A DNA stretch of 64,000 bases, from positions 1,364,001 through 1,428,000 of the forward strand of contig OY970376.1 of NCBI GenBank assembly GCA_963718755.1, written 5' to 3'. Every line of letters begins with the position of its first letter. Position 1 is the first letter of the stretch. Under the pieces are notes generated by a model that was given only the letters and a program-made list of their open reading frames with translations, had not been told where the DNA came from and did no database searches. Shown one piece after another: positions 41,711 through 51,953 of this stretch. The DNA comes from VRUE01 sp963718755 (GTDB lineage: Bacteria > Actinomycetota > Thermoleophilia > Solirubrobacterales > 70-9). Position numbers and translations under genes: made by a program.

Positions 41711-42568
41711 TCAGGCCGGCGCCAGGCGGCGCTGAGCGCGCGACGGAAGCAGCAGGGCCGAGCCGCAGACCATCGCGAAGGCGGTCGCTTGAAGGGCTAT
41801 GCCCAGGGGATCGGCGGAGATCGGATCGCCGAAGACGAGCACGCCGCCGGCGATCTGGGTTGCGTTGGCGACCAGCCCGATCAGGCCGATCGTCTCGATC
41901 GCCTGCCCTCCCTGCAGGGCCGCGACGACGGCGTACTGGGCCATGACGCCGCAGGTGACGGTGAGTGCGATCCAGGGCGCGAGCACCGCGAGCGAGACCT
42001 CGCCGGCGCCGAAGAGGCCCTTGATTGCGACGCCGGCAAAGGCGATCAGGGTCCCGGCGAGCACCGCGAGGAGCACTCCCCGGCGAGCGGCGAGCCGCTG
42101 CGAGCGATGGCCGAGGGCGAGGCCGCTGGCAATCAACGCCAGCCCGCCCTCGAAGCCGAGGATCGCCCCGGCGGAGAATTCCGAGTGGCTGCCGTGCAGC
42201 TGTGGCACGGTGAGTGCGAGCAGCGCCAGCCCGGCGCCGCCCAGCCCCAGCGCCAGCCACTGCTGACGCTCGACCGGGTCGCCGAAGATCCGCTGCGAGA
42301 GCACCGCCAGGGTCACGGCGCCGCCGGCGAGCACCGCCTGCACGATCGAGATCGGCGCCATCGAGAGCGCCGCGACGTGGATCAGCCAAGCGATCGCGGC
42401 CAGCGCCCAACCGGCCGCGAACCAGCGCGAGCCGGCCAGGGCGCGGGCGCTGCGCAGCGGTTTCCGGATCTGGATCGGCTCCGTCCGGTGGCAGCCCCGG
42501 TGCTTGAGCAGCGAGGCGAGGTTCGTCATCAGCGCGGCGAGAAGGGCGAGTGCGATTCCGACCTGCAT
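41711..42568 (-). CDS. DMT-superfamily (EamA/NIPA-like) transporter
   Basis: 285 residues with 9-10 membrane segments in two repeats (VGIALALLAALMTNLASLLK, SIVQAVLAGGAVTLAVLSQR, and AGTLIAFAGVAIKGLFGAGE). The pattern resembles the magnesium transporter NIPA/EamA-like group. Substrate unknown. Starts 12 bp after the stop of the zinc-finger-like gene, so co-transcribed with it and the helicase. Confidence 0.8.
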   Translation of the reverse strand: MQVGIALALLAALMTNLASLLKHRGCHRTEPIQIRKPLRSARALAGSRWFAAGWALAAIAWLIHVAALSMAPISIVQAVLAGGAVTLAVLSQRIFGDPVERQQWLALGLGGAGLALLALTVPQLHGSHSEFSAGAILGFEGGLALIASGLALGHRSQRLAARRGVLLAVLAGTLIAFAGVAIKGLFGAGEVSLAVLAPWIALTVTCGVMAQYAVVAALQGGQAIETIGLIGLVANATQIAGGVLVFGDPISADPLGIALQATAFAMVCGSALLLPSRAQRRLAPA

Positions 42569-42580
42569 CGAGAATTCCGC

Positions 42581-42918
42581 CTAACGCCTGCCGACGACGT
42601 CGCGCGCTCTCGCAACAGCGGAGGCTGAGGTATGGCACGCCTTGGCGATCGCGTTGTCGGCGCGATCCGGTGCCCGGCGCACCTCAAACTCGAGCAGGCC
42701 GGACCGACGCAATTTGGCGCGAGCGTCGTTGCTGCAGTCGTCCGGTGCGGCGTCCAAAGCCGCCTCTGCCGCCCGCTCGCGCCGACAGGTAAGGCAGAAG
42801 CGGCCGTCGGACCCTGTGGCCCAGCTATCGGGCATCGGCACTTCCCCACCGTCGAGCTGACTGACGGAGACACCGCAGCGGTCGCAGGTCCACTTGCTGG
42901 CGGTTGGGGCGGCCGCGG

Positions 42919-42922
<4 letters not shown>
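42581..42922 (-). CDS. Small protein with a predicted zinc ribbon
   Basis: 113 residues. WTCDRCGVSVSQL and RFCLTCRRERAAEAALD give two CxxC knuckles, and the C-terminal helices (NAIAKACHTSASAVARARDV) could form a helix-turn-helix. Its start overlaps the stop of the RNA helicase gene (ATGA), so it may assist RNA binding; this is inferred. Confidence 0.7.
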
Positions 42923-44118
<1,196 letters not shown>

Positions 44119-44265
44119 AATTTTGTGAGCTCCTTTTTGAGCGATAGGGGAGATCCAGCGACCCCTAAACGCAAAGCAGCGCACGGAGGAAACGGAACCT
44201 CTCGGGAGGCGTTTGGCCAAACCCGACTCCTTCACGGTAGCAGTCGCAAGCGAGGCCGCCGGTGA

Positions 44266-45564
44266 TTACCGCCCATCCGCCATCCGCCCCACACCCCGTT
44301 CCAGGGCGGCCACGCTCGTCGCGCCGGGGGGAACCGGTACTGCCCTGAAGGTTGGGGCGGCGAGCTTCAGCCGAAACTCGATCCGTCCCGCGGCGTCGAA
44401 CTGGGTGACGAGCGGATTGTCCCCCCAACTGACCAGCCAGCCGCCGTCCGCGAGCTGCCGGGCGGAGCCGCAGCAGTGACTGGTCGTCACCTGCGGATCG
44501 TTGAGCTGGCCTCGGTAGAGCGCTTTGCGCTGCTCGAGGTCGAGCCTGTAGAAGACGACCCTCGGCCGGCGCGGGCGGTCCTTGCCGTTGTCGAAGATGC
44601 TGAGGCTGCCGTCGGCGGCGATGCGGGCGTCATGCTGACCGCCGAGCAGCTTTTGCGCCGGGTCGCCGACGACCTGCAGCGAGTCGGGCGTTTCGATGCC
44701 GCCGAGCTTCCAGGCGATCTCGCCACTCGAGCGACGGATTCCGTACACCGCGTCGGTGTGGCGGGTGGAGATCACCACTTCGTCGCGTCCGCGCGGCTCG
44801 ATCGAGTTGATGTGCACGGGGTCGAAGGACTCGAGCCCCTGCAACCGCCGCCGTGGGTTGGCCAGCACGTTGTGCCACCAGCGGCCCGTCTCGTCAAGGC
44901 CGATGTGCCCGCGTGAGTTCCAGCGCCACAGCACCCGCCCATCGGGATCGATTTCCTGGATTTCAGCGGAGACGATGGCCGCCTTGGCGGGCCCCCCGAA
45001 GCGCCGCAGGTCGGCGGTTTCGGGCACGTAGGAGTCGACCAGCACGTTGCCGTTGCCCAGCTCGCGGAACTCGTGGCCGTCGATGATCGCGCCCTTCGTC
45101 CGTACCAAGCGCAGCAGCTTGCCCGAGGGCGAGCGGATCTCATGGGCCATGCGCGGATCCAAGCCGTAGCCGTCGCCAAACGAGCGCGGCCAGGAGATCG
45201 TGCCGTCGGCGAGGACCTGCGCCCAGAGGGCGCGGGTGTTGGGCCTGTACCACCAGCGCGGCTGACCCCCGTTGTCGAAGACGATCACCCAGGGGCGCGA
45301 ATCCTCGCGGTCTTGAAAGCTGACCGTAAAGAGCCCGGCGGGTGCTGGGCGCACGGACTCGAATTCCCATCTTGGGAAATCGGCCGGAAGGCAGGGCCCC
45401 CCGCGTTCGAGCGCGGCCTCATGGCCGCAGCGTTCCGGCTCCCGAGTCGAGGCGAGCTGCACATCACCGGTCTCTCCGCAACCGATGAGGAGCATGAGCC
45501 CGATCAGGACGACAGCGGCCAGCCCGGGCATGGTCGGGCATGGGAATCGACGACTCATCGTCAA
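44266..45564 (-). CDS. Secreted lipoprotein of the arylsulfotransferase (ASST) type
   Basis: 432 residues. The N-terminal signal ends in a lipobox (LLIGCGETGD). The beta-propeller body has GYGLDPRMAHEIRSPSGKLL, DGHEFRELGNGNVLVDSY, EIQEIDPDGRVLWRWNSRGH, HINSIEPRGRDEVVISTRHT, and HDARIADGSLSIFDNG-like residues. These are features of the ASST family of sulfate-transferring or related extracellular enzymes. The family is common in soil actinobacteria. Substrate unknown. Confidence 0.85.
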   Translation of the reverse strand: MTMSRRFPCPTMPGLAAVVLIGLMLLIGCGETGDVQLASTREPERCGHEAALERGGPCLPADFPRWEFESVRPAPAGLFTVSFQDREDSRPWVIVFDNGGQPRWWYRPNTRALWAQVLADGTISWPRSFGDGYGLDPRMAHEIRSPSGKLLRLVRTKGAIIDGHEFRELGNGNVLVDSYVPETADLRRFGGPAKAAIVSAEIQEIDPDGRVLWRWNSRGHIGLDETGRWWHNVLANPRRRLQGLESFDPVHINSIEPRGRDEVVISTRHTDAVYGIRRSSGEIAWKLGGIETPDSLQVVGDPAQKLLGGQHDARIAADGSLSIFDNGKDRPRRPRVVFYRLDLEQRKALYRGQLNDPQVTTSHCCGSARQLADGGWLVSWGDNPLVTQFDAAGRIEFRLKLAAPTFRAVPVPPGATSVAALERGVGRMADGR

Positions 45565-45630
45565 CGACTACCCAACGCGACGCCCACCGACGCCAAGGGC
45601 AGGGAGCGGTCGACCCCCCTTCCTCACTGG

Positions 45631-46641
45631 CTATTTACGGCTGCTCTGTCCCACCTGTGTGGTCAGCGTCGCTTTTGCGGCCGAGTCGACGGTTACGCCC
45701 TTCACTTTGAAGCGGAGAGTCCCTTTCCTCAGCCTCGAGACTTTGATGATGGTGAAGGTGGAGCTGGTCGTTTTCGTCACTTTCAGTTTGCCCGGTTTGC
45801 GCGAGGCGACCGCGACGAGGCCGTTTTTGCCGACCAGGCGAAGCGCGGTGAGCTTGAATTTGTCGACTGGATTGGTCCAGGTCAGGGTGATCTGGACCGT
45901 CTTGGTCGCGGCGCCGATGGCGACGCTGTGCGGCTTGCTCTGGCCCTCGGCGATCGTGTCGATGAACTGGCGCGGCGGGGTCTGACAGGTGAGCGCCGCG
46001 CTGACACTGTTCATCACCGCCTGCAGCTCGCCGGCTTCCTCGACCGGGAAGTACTTGCCGCCGGTGTCTTTGGCGATTTTTTTCAGCCGCGCCTGGTCTT
46101 CGCCGCCGGAGAGGCCCGAGCCGAAGCCGACCACGTAGGTCGGCACTTTGTGCCCCAGATGGGCGTTGTTGTAAGGACCTTCGACGTGGCCGCCGTCGGT
46201 GAGGAAGATCTTCGCGTCGGCGTCCGGGTTATCGGCATCTGCCTTGGCGAAGGCCGAGTTGTAGTCGGTGGCGCCGTTGTCGGCGTGGATCGCCGCGTCG
46301 AGCGCAGTGCGCATGGCGGTCGCATTCGGCCCCACGGGCTGGGGCGGGAAGAGGGTGTTGGCGGCGGGTTGTTCGAGGAATCCGGAGCCGAACTCGATCG
46401 CGCCGAGCTGCGTCTTCGGCGAGAGCGTGCCGATCAAAAGGTTCATCGCCTGCACGCGGAGGCGACCCGCGTCGCTGAATTCCATCGAGATCGAGTCGTC
46501 GACGATTGCCTCGATGTCGTTTGCCCTCGCGCAGGAGGACGCACTGGTCGATGCCGCCGTGGCGGTAGGTGCGCCAATCAGGCCGACTACGAGTAGCGCT
46601 ACGGCTCCGGGTCCCAGCAACAGCTTGGCGACTCGTCTCAT
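45631..46641 (-). CDS. Secreted von Willebrand factor A domain protein
   Basis: 336 residues from ATG 46641. A signal peptide (LLLGPGAVALLVVGLIGAPT, then ATAAS) is followed by a VWA domain with the metal site VDDSISMEFSDAGRLR (D-x-S-x-S), ATDYNSAFAKADADNPD and AKIFLTDGGHVEGPYN. The C-terminal part (KTVQITLTWTNPVDKFKLTA) is a beta-sandwich resembling a pre-peptidase domain. Role: extracellular adhesion or protein interaction. Confidence 0.87.
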   Translation of the reverse strand: MRRVAKLLLGPGAVALLVVGLIGAPTATAASTSASSCARANDIEAIVDDSISMEFSDAGRLRVQAMNLLIGTLSPKTQLGAIEFGSGFLEQPAANTLFPPQPVGPNATAMRTALDAAIHADNGATDYNSAFAKADADNPDADAKIFLTDGGHVEGPYNNAHLGHKVPTYVVGFGSGLSGGEDQARLKKIAKDTGGKYFPVEEAGELQAVMNSVSAALTCQTPPRQFIDTIAEGQSKPHSVAIGAATKTVQITLTWTNPVDKFKLTALRLVGKNGLVAVASRKPGKLKVTKTTSSTFTIIKVSRLRKGTLRFKVKGVTVDSAAKATLTTQVGQSSRK

Positions 46642-46768
46642 CTGACTCTCCCCCGATCGATGGCTCTTGCGGCGCACGATAGCGCGGCAAACGTGGCTCG
46701 CGGACGTTTATCGCAGCGTCCGTGACGGGTACCAGTCGGGGCCGTGAAAAACGACGGAAGGAAGACAC

Positions 46769-46957
46769 ATGGGCATTCTCGACAAGCTCACCGGTAGAGC
46801 CAAGAAGGCCGCCGGAGACCTCGCCGACGACGCATCGCTGCGCCGCGAAGGCAGGCTCGAGGAGAAAAAGGGCGAGGCGAAGGAGGAGCGCGACCAAGCC
46901 CGCGAGCACGCCGACGAGAAGGCCGAGGAGGCGGCGGATCTGGAGCGCAAGACGTGA
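46769..46957 (+). CDS. CsbD family stress protein
   Basis: 62 residues, mostly charged: GILDKLTGRAKKAAGDLADD and EGRLEEKKGEAKEERDQARE are the CsbD pattern. General-stress gene in many bacteria, molecular role unclear. Ribosome site GGAAG before the ATG. It precedes a broken member of the small coiled-coil family. Confidence 0.85.
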   Translation: MGILDKLTGRAKKAAGDLADDASLRREGRLEEKKGEAKEERDQAREHADEKAEEAADLERKT

Positions 46958-47034
46958 GCTTTTCCGGGCGGTAATTTTTCGATGCGCGCAACATCTGCGC
47001 GCATCGTTCTGTCTACAATGCCATCACGGAGGCA

Positions 47035-47155
47035 ATGAGGCAGAGCTGGGGACGAGAGGCTCGACGACGGCTTCGACCACTGGCAGCGGGTGTTCTTCCA
47101 TCTGGGGATCGGCATATTCGTCGCCTTGCTCGGCCTCCTCGCCACACAGCTGTAA
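47035..47155 (+). pseudogene. Small coiled-coil/membrane-tail protein, family member 4 (frameshifted)
   Basis: ATG 47035 gives MRQSW and then the frame shifts; a two-base deletion relative to the family explains it, because the correct frame resumes DERLDDGFDHWQRVFFHLGI and ends GLLATQL at 47155. The upstream DNA (GCGCGCATCG, then TACAATG) matches that of member 3. The coiled coil is very short, so even repaired it would be mostly membrane tail. Confidence 0.75.
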
Positions 47156-47220
47156 TCGGACGCCCTGGCATCGCCGCCCGTAAGACGGCTGCGGGCTATC
47201 GTCGGGGGAGGTGAAGGTGG

Positions 47221-48663
47221 ATGGCTGCTGAGAAGCGCAAAACCCGTGGTGAGATTGGCGAGTACGAGCGAAAGCGCGACTTCGACACCTCGCCCGAGCC
47301 GAAGCCCCGGCGCCGCCGCAGCAAGAAAGCGCCGCCTCGCTTCGTCGTCCAGGAGCACAGCGCCCGGCGCCTGCACTGGGACCTGCGCCTCGAGCACGAC
47401 GGCGCGGCCGTGTCGTGGGCGGTCCCCAACGGCATCCCGCAGGACCCGAGCGAAAACCGCAAGGCCATCCACACCGAGGACCACCCGCTCGAGTACCTGG
47501 AGTTCGAGGGTGAGATCCCCGCCGGGGAGTACGGCGCCGGCACGATGCGGATCTGGGACCGCGGCACCTATGAGTGCGAGAAGTGGGAGGCCGAGAAAGT
47601 CATCGTCAGCTTCGCCGGCGAGCGGTTGAGCGGGCGTTACGCGCTGTTCCGGACGGGGAGCGCGAAGGACTGGATGATCCACCGCATGGACCCGCCCGGC
47701 GAGGCGCGCGATCCCTTCCCCGAATCGGTCGTGCCGATGCTGGCCCGGCTCGCGGAGCTGCCGGCCAAGGAGGAGGGCTGGGCGGCGGAGATCAAGTGGG
47801 ACGGGGTGCGCGCGATCGCCTACTGCCGTCCAGGTCGCCTCAGTCTGCAGACCAGGAACCTGCGCGAGGTCACCGCCCGGTATCCCGAGGTGCGGCAGCT
47901 CTCGCGGCAGCTGGGGACCCTCGACGCCGTTCTCGACGGCGAGCTGGTCGCCTTCGACGCTGAGGGGAGACCGAGCTTTGCCCACCTACAGCAGCGCATC
48001 CACCAGACCTCCGAGACCGTGGTCCGCGACCGGATGAAGACCCACCCGGTGACCTACGTGATCTTCGATCTGCTCCATCTCGATGGTGTCGACCTGATGG
48101 CCGAGCCATACCGGCGCCGGCGCGAGTTGCTCGAGCGGCTGGAGCTGGCCGGTTCGAGTTGGCAGACGCCTGCCTACTCGACCGGCCACGCCGAGGAGCT
48201 GCTCGCGGTGAGCGGCGAGCGGGGGCTGGAGGGTCTTGTGATGAAGCGACTCGAGAGCGCCTACTCACCGGGCAAGCGGACCGGCGAGTGGCTGAAGGTG
48301 AAGAACGTCGGCCGCCAAGAGTTCGTCATCGGTGGCTGGCTGCCGGGGCAGGGCCGTCGCCGCGGCCGGCTCGGCTCCCTCCTGATCGGCTACCACGAGG
48401 ACGGCAAGCTGCGCTACGCCGGCAAAGTCGGCACCGGGTTCTCCGACCGGGACCTCGCCGACCTGACGAAGCGCCTGAAGCCGCTGGAGCGCAAGAAGAA
48501 TCCCTTCGCGGCCGGCAGGGGACCGCGCGGGGCGAACTACGTCGAGCCATGCCTCGTCGCCGAGGTCGAGTTCCGCGAGCTGACCGGCGATGGGCTGGTC
48601 CGCCACGGCTCGTTCAAGGGCTTGCGTGAGGACAAGCCCGCCAGCGGGGTCACGCTCGAGTAA
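47221..48663 (+). CDS. ligD: LigD-type ATP-dependent DNA ligase with 3'-phosphoesterase domain
   Basis: 480 residues. The N-terminal phosphoesterase (about 40-150) has RFVVQEHSARRLHWDLRLEH with catalytic His residues and GEYGAGTMRIWDRGTYE. The ligase domain starts near 180 with AAEIKWDGVRAIAY (nucleophile Lys), then LDGELVAFDAEGRPSF, FDLLHLDGVDLM and GLVMKRLESAYSPGKRTGEW. The OB domain includes GSLLIGYHEDGKLRYAGKVG. The polymerase/primase domain of full LigD is absent and Ku is not in the window. Role: end joining repair. Confidence 0.93.
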   Translation: MAAEKRKTRGEIGEYERKRDFDTSPEPKPRRRRSKKAPPRFVVQEHSARRLHWDLRLEHDGAAVSWAVPNGIPQDPSENRKAIHTEDHPLEYLEFEGEIPAGEYGAGTMRIWDRGTYECEKWEAEKVIVSFAGERLSGRYALFRTGSAKDWMIHRMDPPGEARDPFPESVVPMLARLAELPAKEEGWAAEIKWDGVRAIAYCRPGRLSLQTRNLREVTARYPEVRQLSRQLGTLDAVLDGELVAFDAEGRPSFAHLQQRIHQTSETVVRDRMKTHPVTYVIFDLLHLDGVDLMAEPYRRRRELLERLELAGSSWQTPAYSTGHAEELLAVSGERGLEGLVMKRLESAYSPGKRTGEWLKVKNVGRQEFVIGGWLPGQGRRRGRLGSLLIGYHEDGKLRYAGKVGTGFSDRDLADLTKRLKPLERKKNPFAAGRGPRGANYVEPCLVAEVEFRELTGDGLVRHGSFKGLREDKPASGVTLE

Positions 48664-48864
48664 GTCGGCAACCCACGGAGTGATCACCCAATCTCTGGGC
48701 CCATCGTCGTTTCTAGCCGGTCAGCCGATCCGCGACTACCTCTGCGCCCTAGTTTGAAGCCGAAGTCCAGTCTCGCCTAGGGCAATTTCGCGACAAGGAA
48801 TTCGCCAAGAATTCACCTTTCGCGCAACACTCGCGCGCATCGTCTTGTCTACAGTGCTGTAATC

Positions 48865-49266
48865 ATGGAGGCGATGAGGAACAGCTGGACAGACGAGCGG
48901 CTGGACGATGGCTTTAACCATGTCGCGGGGGAAATCCGATTCGTGCGGAATGAAGTCAAGTCCGTGAGGGGAGAAGTTCAATCGGTCAAGCACGACCTTC
49001 AATCCCATCGGGCTGAGATGCACGGCGAATTCAAGGCTGTCCGAACCGAGATACAGGACGAATTCAGAGCTGTCCGCACTGAGATGAGGGACGAATTCAA
49101 GGCTGTCCGCACCGAGATGCGCGAGGAATTCAAATCCTTCCGCAGCGAGGTGCGCGAAGGGTTCGCTCAGATGGACGCGCGGCTCGCCGGTCTGCAGCGA
49201 ACGTTCATGCAGCTCTGCGGCGGCATCATCGCCGCCCTGATCGGGGTCATTGCTACGCAGCTGTAA
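48865..49266 (+). CDS. Small coiled-coil/membrane-tail protein, family member 3 (hendecad repeats)
   Basis: 133 residues: RNSWTDERLDDGFNHVAGEI, then about four 11-residue repeats (EFKAVRTEMRD) at 49027-49158, then a membrane tail LCGGIIAALIGVIATQL. The second ATG (48874) follows a GGAGG and aligns with the family start, so it may be the real start. 11-residue repeats differ from the 7-residue repeats of members 1 and 2, showing separate repeat growth. Function unknown. Confidence 0.75.
   Translation: MEAMRNSWTDERLDDGFNHVAGEIRFVRNEVKSVRGEVQSVKHDLQSHRAEMHGEFKAVRTEIQDEFRAVRTEMRDEFKAVRTEMREEFKSFRSEVREGFAQMDARLAGLQRTFMQLCGGIIAALIGVIATQL
49027..49158. repeat. 33-bp tandem coding repeat (four units)
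   Basis: Four units each begin with GAATTC at 49027, 49060, 49093 and 49126 and encode one hendecad. Units 1-3 are close to each other; the last is more diverged. Confidence 0.85.
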
Positions 49267-49357
49267 CTCAGGCTCAAGAGCTCCTCGGCGAGCTACGTCC
49301 AGGTGCTTGGCACGCCGATGTAGAAGCTGTGCTTTCGTGCGGTAGCGTCGCTCGTCC

Positions 49358-50209
49358 ATGACGGAGGAGTTTCGGCAAGGCCACTACATCCTTGGCATCG
49401 AGGGCCTGGCGCTGTTGCGTGCCGGCGCTCGTCGAGCATTTGGCAAGGTCGAGACCCGTGCCGAGGAGATTCGGCAGATTGCCTCGCAACTCGATCAGCC
49501 GCCTCACTCCGAGCGCCGCGATCTGCCGGAGGTGGAGGTTGACTCGGGCTACGCCCAGTGGGCGCCGGATTACGACGATCCGGGCAACGACACGATTGCG
49601 CTGGAGGAGCCGGTCGTCCGCGAGCTACTCGGGCAGCTGCCGGATGGCGTGGTGCTCGATGCCGCCTGTGGCACTGGTCGCCACGCCGCCCACCTCAACC
49701 ATGTCCGAGACGACGGGGTAATCGGCGTCGATGCGAGCAAGGCGATGCTTGCCCGCGCCAGGGCCAAGCTTCCCGGCGTCGACTTCCGCCAGGGCAAGCT
49801 GACCTCTCTGCCCCTCGATGACGGTGAGGTCGCCGCGGCTGTCTGTGCGCTGGCACTCAGCCACTTGCCCGAGCTAGGACCGGCGATCGCAGAGCTTGGG
49901 CGAGTGCTTAGGCCGGGTGGCCGTCTGATCGTCTCCAACCCCCATCCGCTTGCCACGGCAATTCTTGGTTGGCGCGCCGTGTTCGTCGACACGCAAGGAC
50001 GGCGCGCGATGATCCCGGAGTACCCGCATCTGCACGGCGAGTACGTCGATGCGTTTGGTGAGGCGGGACTGACGGTGCGCCGTTGCCTCGAACCACGGCT
50101 GAGCGCCGAGCAGGCGAAGGCACGGTCGAAGAAGCACCGAACCGATGCCTTCGAGGATGCGCTCACCGGCGTTCCGGCCGTGATCGTCTGGGAAGCCGAG
50201 CGTTTGTAG
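49358..50209 (+). CDS. Class I SAM-dependent methyltransferase
   Basis: 283 residues. The methyltransferase core has VVLDAACGTGRHAAHLNHVR (motif I), VIGVDASKAMLARARAKL and LGPAIAELGRVLRPGGRLIV. It has an unusual N-terminal part (GHYILGIEGLALLRAGARRA) that looks like a short helical domain about 60 residues long. Substrate unknown. It converges on the SGNH gene with a one-base gap. Confidence 0.85.
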   Translation: MTEEFRQGHYILGIEGLALLRAGARRAFGKVETRAEEIRQIASQLDQPPHSERRDLPEVEVDSGYAQWAPDYDDPGNDTIALEEPVVRELLGQLPDGVVLDAACGTGRHAAHLNHVRDDGVIGVDASKAMLARARAKLPGVDFRQGKLTSLPLDDGEVAAAVCALALSHLPELGPAIAELGRVLRPGGRLIVSNPHPLATAILGWRAVFVDTQGRRAMIPEYPHLHGEYVDAFGEAGLTVRRCLEPRLSAEQAKARSKKHRTDAFEDALTGVPAVIVWEAERL

Positions 50210-51943
50210 CTATTCGGGAGCCGGCAACTGCGATGCCATCTGCGCGTAGCCGGTGGCGCTGGGGTGGATGCCGGTGTCGCCGCTGATCACCCAGGGCTCG
50301 CCTTTGGCCGGGCCGGGGCAGAAGGAGAGCGGATGGGCGAGGAGGAGCTCGTCCTGGCTCGGATCGGACTGGACGCTGCGGCCGTCGACCCCGTAGCCGA
50401 GGCTGGAGCAGGTGTATTCGGAGGGGAAGACCGGCGAGACGTCGATGCCGACGTTGAAATGGGGCGGGGCGACCACCTGCAGCCTGGCGCCGTTCACTTC
50501 CGCCGCCGCCGCGGCGATTTCCCCGTTCAGCATCGCGCCCATCATCGCGATCTGGGTCGCCGAGTAGGCGAGCGCCGAGGCCGGCACTGAGAGCGGGTAC
50601 TGCATCAGGTAGATCATCGCGTGGGTGTGATCGACCAGCTCGGCGTAGAGGGCTTTCAGGTTGGCCCGCAGTTTCACCGAGGCGAAGGCACCCTCGACGC
50701 ATTCGCGGTACCTGCCGAAGACGTCGGCCCAGATCGCGCAGCCCATGTTGTCGACGCCGAAGAGCATTTCGGAAAGCAGCGGGTTGGCACCCGCCGTCAG
50801 CAGGATGTAGTCGGGGCTTTCGGCCTCGATCCGTTTGGTGGTGTCGTAGAGCTGGCCGCCGGGGCTCCAGTCCTTGGGTTCGGAACCGCTGACAGCGAAG
50901 TTCGCGTAGTTGGCCACGCCGTACTGGTTCGCCCACTGTGCCGCCCAGGAGACGTTGCTGGAGAGGCCGTAGTCGGGCGCGTATTCGACCTGCGCCGCTT
51001 CGTTATCGCGGTCGAGCGAGTTCGAGGAGCAGGCGTCGTCGTAGGTTTTCGCCCCCGGCTTGCAGCTGGGCAGGCTGGTGAACTGCATCAGCGAGCCGTC
51101 GTCGTAGTAGCCGAAGCCGGCGGTGACCGAATCGCCGAGGGCACGCACCGAGACCTCTGCCCCGCTCAGCACCTTGATCTGGACCGGCGCCACCAGCTTC
51201 CCCCGGCGGGCCGAGCTGCCGGCGCCCGCGACCCGCCCCCGCAGCTCGAGCGACTCGGTTCCGCGGAAGCCTCTTGCCGAGCGGTAGATCAGCCGCCCGT
51301 CGCGGATGGTGGCAGTGCCGTGGATGGGGCGGGAGACCCGCCAGCGGACGCCGGCGCCGCAGGCGGGCAGCCTGGCCCTGACCGGCCGGCGGAGCCTGGT
51401 TCGCAGCTGGGGGACGGTGGCGCAGAGACGCCGCGCGTAGCCGCCGGGCAGTGGCTGCCGCTCGGTGTCGCTCGCGGCGAGGTCGGCGCGGCCATCGCGG
51501 TTGAGGTCGAGCGCCGCGCTTGCGTTCACCACCGCGATCGGCCGCGGCGTCAGCCCATGCCGGATGCGCCGCGTGGTGCGGCGGCTGAGGTCGATCCGGT
51601 GGACGAAGCTGAACCAGCGCCGCCGCTCCGGCGCCCGCAGCGGACCGCCGTTGGCGTGGGCCCGTGAGATCCAAGAGTCAATCGTGCCCCGTCCCGGCCG
51701 GCGCAGCGAGACCCTCAGCTCGAGCCGCTGCCCCACCAGCTGGATCGGGTAGCGAACCGGAACCAGCAAAGCGCCACGCCCGTCCGCCGGTAGCGCCAGC
51801 CCGACCCGTCCCACCTCGACCGGTACCGGTTCACCTGCGCTCGCGGAAGGGGCGAGGAGCAGGCCGACCAGGCAGGCGAGTGCAAGCAGGGATGGTGCGA
51901 GTGCGCTGCGCGGCTGGCCCCTCCGTTTGCTGCCCATGTTCAT
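50210..51943 (-). CDS. Secreted multidomain SGNH/GDSL hydrolase
   Basis: 577 residues from ATG 51943 (a second ATG is at 51937). A signal peptide (LLALACLVGLLLAPSASA) precedes a beta-rich N-terminal region with LDLNRDGRADLAASD, a repeat-type calcium loop. The catalytic domain begins near 250 with VRALGDSVTAGFGYYDD (block I), NFAVSGSEPKDWSPGG and ends with DTGIHPSATGYAQMASQL (Asp/His). It starts 11 bases after the upstream stop, so it shares a transcript with the reductase gene. Confidence 0.85.
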   Translation of the reverse strand: MNMGSKRRGQPRSALAPSLLALACLVGLLLAPSASAGEPVPVEVGRVGLALPADGRGALLVPVRYPIQLVGQRLELRVSLRRPGRGTIDSWISRAHANGGPLRAPERRRWFSFVHRIDLSRRTTRRIRHGLTPRPIAVVNASAALDLNRDGRADLAASDTERQPLPGGYARRLCATVPQLRTRLRRPVRARLPACGAGVRWRVSRPIHGTATIRDGRLIYRSARGFRGTESLELRGRVAGAGSSARRGKLVAPVQIKVLSGAEVSVRALGDSVTAGFGYYDDGSLMQFTSLPSCKPGAKTYDDACSSNSLDRDNEAAQVEYAPDYGLSSNVSWAAQWANQYGVANYANFAVSGSEPKDWSPGGQLYDTTKRIEAESPDYILLTAGANPLLSEMLFGVDNMGCAIWADVFGRYRECVEGAFASVKLRANLKALYAELVDHTHAMIYLMQYPLSVPASALAYSATQIAMMGAMLNGEIAAAAAEVNGARLQVVAPPHFNVGIDVSPVFPSEYTCSSLGYGVDGRSVQSDPSQDELLLAHPLSFCPGPAKGEPWVISGDTGIHPSATGYAQMASQLPAPE

Positions 51944-51953
51944 CGACGGCACG

